This document shows, piece by piece, positions 6,023 through 11,256 of a stretch of 11,256 nucleotides of DNA. The position numbers were made by a program, and so were the translations under genes. The notes under the pieces were generated by a model. The model made no database searches and was not told the origin of the DNA. It saw only the letters and a list, made by a program, of their open reading frames with translations. Source of the stretch: Baffinella frigidus (taxonomy: Eukaryota > Cryptophyceae > Cryptomonadales > Baffinellaceae); the NCBI GenBank assembly GCA_026770585.1, contig MU646655.1:87989-99244 (forward strand). Direction: 5' to 3'. Each line of letters begins with the position of its first letter. Positions within the stretch are counted from its first letter, which is position 1.

Positions 6023-6195
6023 GTACGAAGAGACTTTCAACCCCGAACCATGACCCTTGACCCCTAAACCCTAAATCCTAAATCCTCAACCCTGAATCCT
6101 GAACCCTGAACCCTAAACCCTAAACCTTGAACCCTAAACCCTAAAACCCAAGCCCTAAACCCCAAGTGCACGTTTGTACACGATGAGGCCCCTTA
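6023..6195. repeat. CCCTAAA / CCCTGAA array
   Basis: C-rich telomere-like units from about 6055 to 6165, then a short unique stretch leading into the inverted-repeat element at 6196. No gene is seen. Confidence 0.85.
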
Positions 6196-6374
6196 CCACA
6201 CGAGGCTACCTATGCGAACAGAATAAATGTCGATTGTAAACGTGTGTAGTAATTTTCAGATGAAAAGCAGCAACTTTACACAGGTCCGACCACTCAGTGG
6301 GCGGAAACGTGATCATTTGCCCACAAAACTTTAAAAATCTGTTTTATTCTGTTTGCCTGGGTAGCCTCGTGTGG
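6196..6374. mobile_element. MITE-like element, 32-bp inverted ends CCACACGAGG, TA flank
   Basis: The left (6196-6227) and right (6343-6374) 32 bases are inverted copies matching at 29 of 32 positions. The outermost bases are CCACACGAGGCTACC, flanked by TTA on the left and TAA on the right, compatible with a TA target duplication. The 115-base interior has no open frame. It belongs with the elements at 2569 and 10731 by its end motif. Confidence 0.85.
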
Positions 6375-6492
6375 TAACTTGGATTTGCAGGTTTGTACCA
6401 CCAAGTTTTTTTTCACAACCGTTTTGCACCACCACGCATGTTTGGTACCGAAATTTGACGGGTGGGAAAATTCCTGTGCCCGTGAGTACCGG

Positions 6493-6564
6493 AATCGTCA
6501 ACTTTTCAGAGCTCCAAATCGTTGACTTTTTACAGCTCTAAATCGTCAAGTTTTGGGGGCTCTA
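6493..6564. repeat. Three 24-bp tandem repeats
   Basis: Units at 6493-6516, 6517-6540 and 6541-6564 each begin aatcgt and contain a T run and gctc near the end. They lie 21 bases upstream of exon D, in a unique non-telomeric stretch (6378-6585). No coding signal is seen. Confidence 0.8.
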
Positions 6565-6585
6565 AAATGTCCGTTGTTGCGACAG

Positions 6586-6637
6586 GATGAGGAAAAGACT
6601 ATGGGAGGAAATCGGCCATGAAAAGGACAAGATGGCG
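6586..6637 (+). CDS. Exon D of the membrane protein gene (charged juxtamembrane segment)
   Basis: This 52-base exon is bounded by gaCAG and a GCG/GTAATC donor. Its first base completes the split Lys codon from exon C, then 17 codons read MRKRLWEEIGHEKDKMA, ending in phase 0. The peptide is strongly basic, then mixed-charge and helical in character, as expected just inside the membrane after the exon C helix. Two downstream copies (6703 and 7612) keep the 3' part from the Trp codon onward, one with a working donor. The exact phase fit with C and E is the main support. The precise 5' boundary rests on a single AG. Confidence 0.6.
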
Positions 6638-6702
6638 GTAATCCGCCCTAAACCCTAAACCCTAAACTCTCAACTCTGAAACTAAACCCCGAACCCAAAC
6701 GT

Positions 6703-6737
6703 GGGAGGAAATCGGCCATGAAAAGGACACGATGGCT
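6703..6737 (+). pseudogene. Exon D 3'-edge copy D2, donor lost
   Basis: Gggaggaaatcggccatg, aaaaggacac and gatggct match exon D from its Trp/Glu codons onward, with K-to-T. The donor GGTAAT has become CTGCAC, so it cannot splice. Preceded by a CCCTAAA/CCCGAAA array (6646-6700). Confidence 0.75.
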
Positions 6738-6878
6738 GCACTCCTTATCCGAAACCTGAAACCCGAAAATCTAAACCCTGAACCCGAAACCCGAAACCCG
6801 AAACTCTAAACCCTGAACCCGAAACCCGAAACCCGAAACTCTAAACCCTGCACCCGAAACCCGAAACCCCAACCACAG
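6738..6878. repeat. CCCGAAA higher-order array
   Basis: Units of CCCGAAA interrupted at regular intervals by CTCTAAACCCTGAA form a roughly 40-base higher-order period, repeated about three times (6767-6850). It ends in the accacag acceptor of exon E copy E1. Confidence 0.8.
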
Positions 6879-6897
6879 CAAGAGGAGGAGGGCCACC
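6879..6897 (+). pseudogene. Exon E 5'-edge copy E1
   Basis: After CACAG, caagaggaggagggccacc matches the first codons of exon E (QEEE). It is then interrupted by a hairpin cluster starting at about 6896. Confidence 0.65.
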
Positions 6898-7068
6898 TCA
6901 AAGCTTTGAGGCGGGGTCCCCCAAATCATGGGTGGACCCCGCCACACGTGCGCTGTCTCAGTCTGGGTCCACCTCAAAGGTGGACCTCCGTTAACTTAAG
7001 GTACCAGTGAAGAGGCGGGGTCCCCCAAAGCATGGGCGGACCCCGCCAAACGTGCGCTGTCTCAGTCT
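6896..7068. repeat. Duplicated hairpin cluster (57-bp direct repeat)
   Basis: The 57 bases at 6908-6964 recur at 7012-7068 with three mismatches, 104 bases apart. Each copy has a hairpin with perfect 10-base arms (ggcggggtcc and ggaccccgcc; 6910-6919/6934-6943 and 7014-7023/7038-7047). Additional hairpins are the 16-base palindrome cctcaaagctttgagg (6896-6911) and ggtccacct-caa-aggtggacc (6966-6986). The block interrupts exon E copy E1. No gene is seen. Confidence 0.85.
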
Positions 7069-7495
7069 TCTTCTTCTTTATTACTCTCGATACAGGTCCT
7101 AAATGAGGCCCTTGAGCCTTGAGTTAGCCTTGAATTGAGTGATACAAAAGTCGGGTTGTCGGACTATTCGCAATCTGGCATTCTGGGAGTGTCGTGAAAA
7201 TCCGTCACCTTTTGAGTGAACAGAGCCCGGTCTCATCAAACTGAAGTGGCCAAATATCCTGAGAGATAGTGTGGGAGCAACGTGAGCGCTTTCCCCACTC
7301 TTGTGGTTGATTCAGAGACATCCCGCTGCCGAGCGAGGACGTCATTCAATTTTCAAGGGGGTTGAAAGAATTCATCTGCATCCTAAGGGAAATAGACTTT
7401 TAAGATGAAAAGGCTGAGGCCGGATTCCGGCCTCAGCTTTTGAACGAACCCCGGGGTGCCTTGATAGCGGCTTAAAACCAAATTCCGCACCGCAG
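7069..7495. other. Unique intronic stretch with a 25-base hairpin and a dispersed-repeat segment
   Basis: A non-telomeric stretch of about 420 bases. Bases 7198-7256 resemble 11080-11138 (aatccgtca, gagcccgg, ccaaata in the same order), so part of it is a dispersed repeat. A strong hairpin at 7413-7437 has arms gctgaggccgg and ccggcctcagc around att, followed by TTTT. No open reading frame with coding features is seen. It ends at the acceptor of exon E copy E2. Confidence 0.6.
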
Positions 7496-7531
7496 CAAGA
7501 GGAGGAGTGTCACCAAAATGCATTCAGGGAC
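7496..7531 (+). pseudogene. Exon E 5'-edge copy E2
   Basis: After GCAG it reads QEEECHQNAFRDKP, identical to exon E for 11 residues, then breaks into CCCGAAA repeat. Acceptor context ccgcag is the same as for exon E. Confidence 0.75.
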
Positions 7532-7751
7532 AAGCCCTGAACCCGAAACCCGAAACCCGAAACCCGAAACCCGAAACCCGAAACCCTGAACCTAAACCCC
7601 GAACCCGAAACGTGGGAGGAAATCGGCCATGAAAAGGACACGATGGCGGTACTCAATCCTAATCCGAATCCCGAAACCCGAAACCCTGAACACGAAACCC
7701 GAAACCCGAAAACCTAAACCCTGAACACGAAACCCGAAACCCCAACCGCAG
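7532..7751 (+). repeat. CCCGAAA array containing exon D 3'-edge copy D3
   Basis: CCCGAAA units surround 7612-7648, which repeats exon D from gtgggaggaaatcgg to gatggcg and keeps a GTACTC donor. The array ends at aaccgcag, the exon E acceptor. D3 lies downstream of exon D and upstream of the intact exon E, as the polarity rule predicts. Confidence 0.8.
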
Positions 7752-7827
7752 CAAGAGGAGGAGTGTCACCAAAACGCATTCAGGGGCACACACCTGACGC
7801 ACGACGCGTCATCCGAGGCGCTCCAAG
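7752..7827 (+). CDS. Exon E of the membrane protein gene (hydrophilic tail)
   Basis: This 76-base exon is bounded by cGCAG and a CAAG/GTGCAC donor. It starts in phase 0: QEEECHQNAFRGTH, then LTHDASSEALQ, plus one base of a split codon that becomes Gly with exon F. The peptide is polar and acidic at the start with a single Cys and three His. It would continue the cytosolic tail after exon D. Two upstream 5'-edge copies support the exon start. The 3' boundary is supported by phase and the GT only. Confidence 0.55.
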
Positions 7828-7947
7828 GTGCACCCGAAACCCAAACCCGGAAAATCGAACCCGAAACCCGAAACCCGAAAACCGAAAACCCGAAACCTGA
7901 AACCCGAAACCCGAAACCCGAAACCCTGAACCCCAAACCTGAAGCAG
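7828..7947 (+). other. Intron E-F, 120 bases, almost pure CCCGAAA repeat
   Basis: From GTGCAC to gaagCAG the sequence is nearly all CCCGAAA-type units with slippage variants. It is the only short intron in the model and carries no exon-edge copies. It may represent the starting state from which the other, larger introns grew. Confidence 0.5.
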
Positions 7948-7988
7948 GGACGTACGCGGTGGGTTTGGAAGCAGCGGGGAGGGAACAG
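7948..7988 (+). CDS. Exon F of the membrane protein gene
   Basis: This 41-base exon is bounded by gaaGCAG and a GAACAG/GTATTG donor. It completes the Gly codon from exon E (G+GG), then has 13 codons, TYAVGLEAAGREQ, ending in phase 0. A downstream relic at 8374-8392 repeats the last bases and the donor, which argues that the 3' boundary is real. The exon is very short, so confidence depends mainly on phase and that relic. Confidence 0.45.
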
Positions 7989-8188
7989 GTATTGGGGTTT
8001 CGGATTTAGGGTTTATGGATCATGGTCGGGGCTTGTGTAACTCAATCTCCATGCAAGTATCAATTAATTGCCTTTGGGCAACGAAAATTACAACACGAAT
8101 GAACCATACAAGTAATAATAGAGCATTCGTGTGGTACATTTTGTTGAGCCAAATGTAATTAATCAATACTTTTTCGGAGTTGAAACTG
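7989..8188. other. Start of intron F: short G-rich tract then unique AT-rich sequence
   Basis: Ggggtttcggatttagggttt follows the donor; it is then AT-rich sequence with a 9-base inverted repeat (acacgaatg at 8093 and cattcgtgt near 8124). No gene is seen. Confidence 0.5.
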
Positions 8189-8354
8189 TAGAGCGTTTGC
8201 GGGGAAACTTGGCCGATTTCAAGAAGATTTTTTTTCAGAAATCGGGAATTTTGTACCAGGACGTGACATGTAAACGGTCCATCTAAACGATTCTGGGTCA
8301 AATTCTGAAAATAGTTCTCTTGAAAATCGGCTAAGTTTTCCCGCAAGCGCTCTA
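8189..8354. mobile_element. MITE-like element with ~50-bp inverted ends (TAGAGCG)
   Basis: The left end (from 8189, tagagcgtttgcgggg) and right end (to 8354) are inverted copies over about 50 bases with scattered mismatches and a one-base indel. The outer TA on both sides may be a target duplication. A 115-codon open frame on the minus strand spans it, but it reads through both inverted arms and has no recognisable domain. Confidence 0.8.
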
Positions 8355-8373
8355 TGCCTCTGGGCATACGGGA

Positions 8374-8392
8374 TGCTGCGGGGATCGAATAG
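8374..8392 (+). pseudogene. Exon F 3'-edge copy
   Basis: Gctgcggggatcgaatag followed by GTGTTTGG matches the end of exon F and its donor (gcagcggggagggaacag, GTATTGGG). It is short and diverged but placed downstream of the exon, as for all other 3'-edge copies. Confidence 0.5.
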
Positions 8393-8400
8393 GTGTTTGG

Positions 8401-8665
8401 CCTTGGGGGTTGGGCTTTAGGGTTTTGGGCGCGGGGGTTGGGGTGTAGGGTGTAGAGTTCAGGGTGTAGGGTTTATCCGAAAACTCTGTGGTAGGTCTTC
8501 CGTTTATCTGAAACCTCTACGGTAGGTCGCGTTTAGGGGGTTGAGGGGTGAGGGGTGAGGGGTGAGGGTTGATGGTTGATGGTTGAGGGTTGAGGGTTGA
8601 GGGGTGAGGGGTGAGGGGTGAGGGGTGAGGGTTGATGGTTGAGGGTTGAGGGTTGAGGGTTGAGG
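8401..8665. repeat. G-rich telomere-like array with (GAGGGGT)n
   Basis: TTTAGGG/TGTAGGG units, a two-copy 31-base tandem repeat (8471-8501 and 8502-8532, each starting gtttatc), then GAGGGGT and GAGGGTT units. The GAGGGGT run is the exact complement of the (CCCCTCA)n run near 10460-10520 at the other end of the same intron. Confidence 0.85.
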
Positions 8666-8682
8666 GCCGGATGGCCCGTTAC

Positions 8683-8745
8683 CGTATCCGTAGGAACCCC
8701 CCTATGTCCCTACGGGTTGCCTACCGTAGGGTCGTATGTCTTACC
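8683..8745. repeat. Dispersed repeat copy 1 (GTATCCGTAGGAACCCCCC)
   Basis: The segment around tccgtaggaaccccc, tatgtccctacggg and gcctaccgtagggtc occurs here, again at 9490-9548, and inverted at about 10166-10228. Each copy can fold through ccgtagg/cctacgg-like arms. The family is unknown and no open frame is present. Confidence 0.75.
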
Positions 8746-8866
8746 GCTTAGGGGTTATTCGAAATCCAGGCGGTTAGGGCGTACGATCGCCACACTAGAG
8801 GTCACAGGGAATCGACCCGAAATTAGGGTAGTTTAGCCTACAAAATTGCCTACCGTAGGCCGTAGG

Positions 8867-8904
8867 GCTCCCAGGACCACTAGTTTTTTTGGTCCTAGGA
8901 GCCC
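8867..8904. repeat. Hairpin with 14-base arms
   Basis: Gggctcccaggacc and ggtcctaggagccc pair with one mismatch around a T-rich loop. A second small fold, ttttttgaaaaaa, follows at about 8909. The flanks 8746-8951 are unique and show no gene. Confidence 0.7.
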
Positions 8905-8951
8905 CTGTTTTTTGAAAAAAGGGAGAGACGTATCCACTCCACGTCCCCTAG

Positions 8952-8997
8952 CCACACGGTGGACTACGGACCTTTCAACAAAAGTCAACTTGCCCAG
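8952..8997. mobile_element. Inverted copy of the 2569-2706 element's right end
   Basis: These 46 bases, starting CCACACGGTGGACTACGG, are the reverse complement of 2661-2706 with four mismatches. The opposite end is not visible nearby, so this is a solo end or truncated copy. Confidence 0.75.
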
Positions 8998-9103
8998 AGA
9001 TAATTAACTTTAAATATTTTCTGTTGTAAATTTGGTCACGTAACACCCCAGAATCCGGCCCCAAATTCAAATCCGAAACCCTCGAAGCCCACCGAGTGGC
9101 AAC

Positions 9104-9272
9104 GCCAAAGTTGACAGTTTAGTACCACGCCAGAATGATCGAGGGGAACCAACGCCTTATCCGCGCCAGATCTGGCGTCGTTGACTTAAGAATTCAGGGG
9201 GTTTCCCTTGAAAGATGTCAAAAGTAGATGTTTCGATCGCTCTGGCGTGGTACCAGCGTCATTAACTTTTGC
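9104..9272. repeat. Fold-back element with ~39-base inverted arms, plus 32-bp tandem pair
   Basis: The arms 9104-9142 and 9233-9272 are imperfect inverted copies sharing gtaccacgccaga and gatcga. The centre holds the palindrome cgccagatctggcg. Its right arm is tandemly repeated with a 32-base period (9246-9277, 9278-9309: cgtggtaccagcgtc, aacttttgcact). No gene is seen. Confidence 0.65.
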
Positions 9273-9314
9273 ACTATCGTGGTACCAGCGTCGTTAACTT
9301 TTGCACTCGCGCAG

Positions 9315-9386
9315 AAGGACGCGGCGGTTGGGATAGACCTCTCGACACCACGTCCCCTCGGATCACCAAGATCGTCAGCAAGAGAG
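9315..9386 (+). CDS. Candidate exon G, copy 1 (uncertain)
   Basis: A 72-base segment after GCAG and before GTACGA, open in phase 0: KDAAVGIDLSTPRP, then LGSPRSSARE. Its phase would fit between exon F and exon H. A second copy lies 252 bases downstream. Substitutions between the two are not clearly synonymous in this frame (P to Q, S to L twice). Another frame shows more silent changes but carries a stop in copy 2. It may therefore be a duplicated exon or only a duplicated repeat whose start resembles the edge of exon H (GCAG then AA(G/T)). Kept as a candidate only. Confidence 0.25.
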
Positions 9387-9566
9387 GTACGACACACCAA
9401 AATTCCGATTCAGTTCAAATCACCATTTTGGGCTCCTCACAGCGGGCTACGAAGGGAAAATATGGCCAAATCTCAGGCACTTTCTGTTACCTTATCCGTA
9501 CGAACCCCCCCTATGTTCCTACGGGTTGCCTACCGTCGGGTCCTAGGTCGTCGCCATCTCGCGCAG

Positions 9567-9638
9567 AATGACGCGTCGGTTGGGATAGACCTATCGACAC
9601 CACGTCCCCTCGGATCGCAAAGATTGTTAGCAAGAGAG
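9567..9638 (+). CDS. Candidate exon G, copy 2 (uncertain)
   Basis: The 72 bases after GCAG and before GTACGA read NDASVGIDLSTPRP, then LGSQRLLARE in phase 0. The surrounding 89 bases (9558-9646) match 9306-9394 at about 92 percent. If coding, the pair could be mutually exclusive exons. If not, they are one duplicated repeat. See copy 1 for the frame problem. Confidence 0.22.
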
Positions 9639-9950
9639 GTACGACATATCGGGTCTGAATGTGGGGGGCATCCACTCCCACACAGTCGACTGAAACGCGT
9701 TTTCCTGGCACAAACCCTGCCCGGATTTCAAACGGAAACAAATTCAATTCAATTCAAACCACCTTTTGCTATCGTAGGGGTGGATTTTGTGCTATAGTAA
9801 TGCTATGTCGAGGCTAAGATAGTAACTTACAACCTTAAGATAGCACACAACGGTGTTTTAAATCGAAACTGATTTCTTGGATTTGTTGCCGCCCTGGCAC
9901 GAAACCGCCGTCTTTAGTCAATAGTTGACTAAAAGTCCTTTCGTTTGCAG

Positions 9951-9968
9951 AAACCCACGCACGTTGCG
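9951..9968 (+). pseudogene. Exon H 5'-edge-like copy
   Basis: After ttGCAG, aaacccacgcacgttgcg resembles the start of exon H (aatcccacgcgcgac). The upstream sequence (gtcaatagttgactaaaagtc, ctttcg) is shared with 10281-10309, so the whole junction was duplicated. Confidence 0.5.
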
Positions 9969-10316
9969 CGTCGGTTTCTCGGATAAGAACACACACCGCC
10001 CCCTTCCGATATCTCTGAATTCATTATCGCAGATTTTCGCGGTTCTGAGGTCTAAACACGGAAGTGCTCGGTACAAAGACATCTTATCAAGTCTTTTGTT
10101 CGGCGGGAAACCGCCGTCCCACACAGCGGACTTCAAAGGGATTTCGAAAAACCCCTCAGCGATAAGACCTAGGACCCTACGGTAGGCAATCCGTAGGGAC
10201 ATAGGGGGGTTCCTACTGATAAGGTAACGGAAAGGTGGCACGATTCGGGCCGAAAATCCCGCCGTAGCCCGCTGTGTGGTTAGTCAACAGTTGACTCAAG
10301 GTCCTTTCGCTCACAG

Positions 10317-10334
10317 AATCCCATGCGCTTCGAA
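10317..10334 (+). pseudogene. Exon H 5'-edge copy
   Basis: After caCAG, aatcccatgcgcttcg matches the first bases of exon H. The preceding ttagtcaacagttgact is partly palindromic and shared with the copy at 9917-9932. Only the 5' edge is present, upstream of exon H. Confidence 0.6.
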
Positions 10335-10397
10335 AACTGTGAAAAATCGAGTTATGGGAAGCATCTAGTCTCGAATAGTTCGCTCCTTAGTGGCGCT

Positions 10398-10565
10398 AAC
10401 CTCTTACCCCTTACCCCTCACTCCCGACCCCTAACTCCCGACCCCTGACCCCGGACCTCTGACCCCTCACCCCTCACCCCTCACCCCTCACCCCTCACCC
10501 CTCACCCCTCACCCCTAACCCCTAACCCCTGACCCCTGGCCCCTGGCCCCTGACCCCTGACCTAA
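10398..10565. repeat. C-rich array (CCCCTCA)n / (CCCCTGA)n
   Basis: Regular units ACCCCTC, ACCCCTA, GCCCCTG and ACCCCTG. This is the C-rich counterpart of the G-rich array at 8540-8660 in the same intron. Confidence 0.92.
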
Positions 10566-10730
10566 TCCAGGGACATGTTTAATTTAAAATAAAATTGATC
10601 CCTATGTGTTCACAGGAGTTGGAAGAAGATTAATTCGCGCCTTAAGTAAATTTAATCAGGGCAGAATCCGGTTTGATAGTCCATTTTCTTTTAAATTCAA
10701 CATGTTCCCGGATGAGACCTCTAACCCCTT

Positions 10731-10921
10731 CCACTCGAGAATGCTAGAGGGGCCTATTTACATGTGGGGTTGTAAATATTTGTACCAGGATAAGGTAAAG
10801 TAACCTCCTGACTGTGCAATTTGAGCAGAGTCACGTGACCTTTCAATGAAAATTACTACACAAATGCCCTCTTTTAAAAGCACATCGGTTTTAAATAGGC
10901 CCCTCAAGCATCCTCGTGTGG
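10731..10921. mobile_element. MITE-like element with 30-bp inverted ends, CCAC(A/T)CGAG
   Basis: The left 30 bases (10731-10760) and right 30 bases (10892-10921) are inverted copies matching at 27 of 30. The right end recurs at 11150-11178, so an outer element 10731-11178 is equally possible. The end motif CCACACGAGG is shared with the element at 6196. The interior has no gene; the sequence 10566-10730 to its left is unique and shows no supported exon. Confidence 0.8.
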
Positions 10922-11109
10922 TTAGGTTGTTTCTCGGCATTGAGGACGATTTCCTCAAGTTAGCGCTAGATTCAACTCGTGAGAGTGAGCCAGCTAAACC
11001 CTAAACCGGAATCGCCAATCCGTAAAGAGGAGACCTTAGTTGACTATTCTTAAGTTGCCATCATGGGTTCGCGGTACGAATCCGTCAACTTTGGCGCGGA
11101 AAAGAGCCC

Positions 11110-11132
11110 GGGCTCACCAAATTGGTGAGCCC
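11110..11132. repeat. 23-base hairpin (GGGCTCACCAA)
   Basis: Gggctcaccaa and ttggtgagccc pair perfectly around one base, inside a segment (11080-11138) related to 7198-7256. Confidence 0.8.
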
Positions 11133-11200
11133 AAATAGACTCCAAATAGAAATAGGCCCCTCTAGCATCCTCGTGTGGTTACCCCTGACCTTGGATGCAG

Positions 11201-11256
11201 AATCCCACGCGCGACATACAGCTGGAGCCGTGGCAAGCCGCGCCGGTCTACCCCAA
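11201..11256 (+). CDS. Exon H, 5' part (runs off the window)
   Basis: After gatGCAG the sequence is open in phase 0: NPTRDIQLEPWQAAPVYP, continuing past the window end. Phase 0 matches the end of exon F (or candidate exon G). It is Pro-rich and hydrophilic, consistent with a cytosolic tail of the same protein. Upstream edge copies at 10317 and 9951 share its first bases and acceptor, the same pattern as exons A, B, C and E. The donor and full length are not visible. Confidence 0.42.

Larger units (their letters stand above)
9438..10276. repeat. Large inverted repeat, ~112-base arms
   Basis: 9438-9549 and 10166-10276 are inverted copies. They share the outer cacagcgggctacg, a moderately conserved middle, and the well-conserved ttaccttatc, gaacccccc, tatgt, cctacgg and gggtcctaggtc. 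The outer end resembles the CCACACGGTGGGCTACG ends of the short elements. The interior holds candidate exon G copy 2 and an H-like edge. It could be a composite non-autonomous element. Confidence 0.7.

Noticed and set aside
7413-7437. Rho-independent-type terminator (GC hairpin then TTTT)
   Set aside because: The context is a eukaryotic intron with many unrelated hairpins and no bacterial-type gene upstream. Listed as a hairpin only.
6738-7930. CRISPR-like array
   Set aside because: The regular repeats are 7-base units and higher-order multiples, without unique spacers of constant length.
8020-8367. 115-codon open frame on the minus strand
   Set aside because: It runs through both arms of the inverted-repeat element 8189-8354 and has no recognisable domain or codon signature.
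9228-9797. 189-codon open frame as a single-exon gene
   Set aside because: It is made of tandem and inverted repeat segments (32-bp pair, 89-bp pair, arm of the large inverted repeat). The duplicate segments differ by non-silent changes in this frame. Only the bounded 72-base pieces are kept, as weak exon candidates.
10606-10803. 65-codon open frame beginning MFTGVGRRLIRALSKF
   Set aside because: It looks protein-like at first, with an AG before GAGTTGG. However, the second half is the left arm of the inverted-repeat element at 10731, no donor gives a phase-consistent exon, and there are no edge copies.

Overview
This window looks like nuclear DNA from an intron-rich eukaryote, most likely a microalga. 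There are no bacterial-type gene blocks, rRNAs or tRNAs. Most of the sequence is degenerate 7-base repeat of the plant/algal telomere type (CCCTAAA and variants CCCCAAA, CCCTGAA, CCCGAAA, CCCCTCA, or the complement TTTAGGG). Genus cannot be determined from sequence alone; a prasinophyte-like green alga is one possibility, held at low confidence.

The main reading is one split gene on the + strand, running through almost the whole window and open at both ends. Six short exons (A 1310-1418, B 3476-3583, C 5290-5360, D 6586-6637, E 7752-7827, F 7948-7988) are each bounded by AG and GT and join in a consistent reading frame. Another exon start (H, 11201 to the window end) also fits the phase. The joined product is a fragment of an unrecognised membrane protein: hydrophobic segments in B and C, then a basic, charged tail from D onward. 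Two candidate copies of a further exon (G, 9315-9386 and 9567-9638) are phase-compatible but weaker.

The striking point is what surrounds each exon. Upstream of an intact exon lie several copies of only its 5' edge together with the acceptor AG. Downstream lie copies of only its 3' edge together with the donor GT. Around 25-30 such copies are visible and I saw no exception to this polarity. The copies alternate with telomere-like arrays. The introns therefore appear to have grown by repeated tandem duplication across exon-intron junctions, always leaving one intact exon.

Region by region: 1-2210 holds exon A with its edge copies and microsatellites. 2210-4080 holds the exon B set. 4085-6025 holds the exon C set, with a 90-bp spacer-free palindrome at 5787-5876. 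6026-6585 holds a MITE-like element and a 24-bp tandem repeat. 6586-7988 holds exons D, E and F with duplicated hairpins. 7989-11200 is a large intron full of inverted-repeat elements, ending at exon H. Several short non-autonomous inverted-repeat elements are scattered through the introns, and many share the end motif CCACACG(A/G)GG or a close relative.
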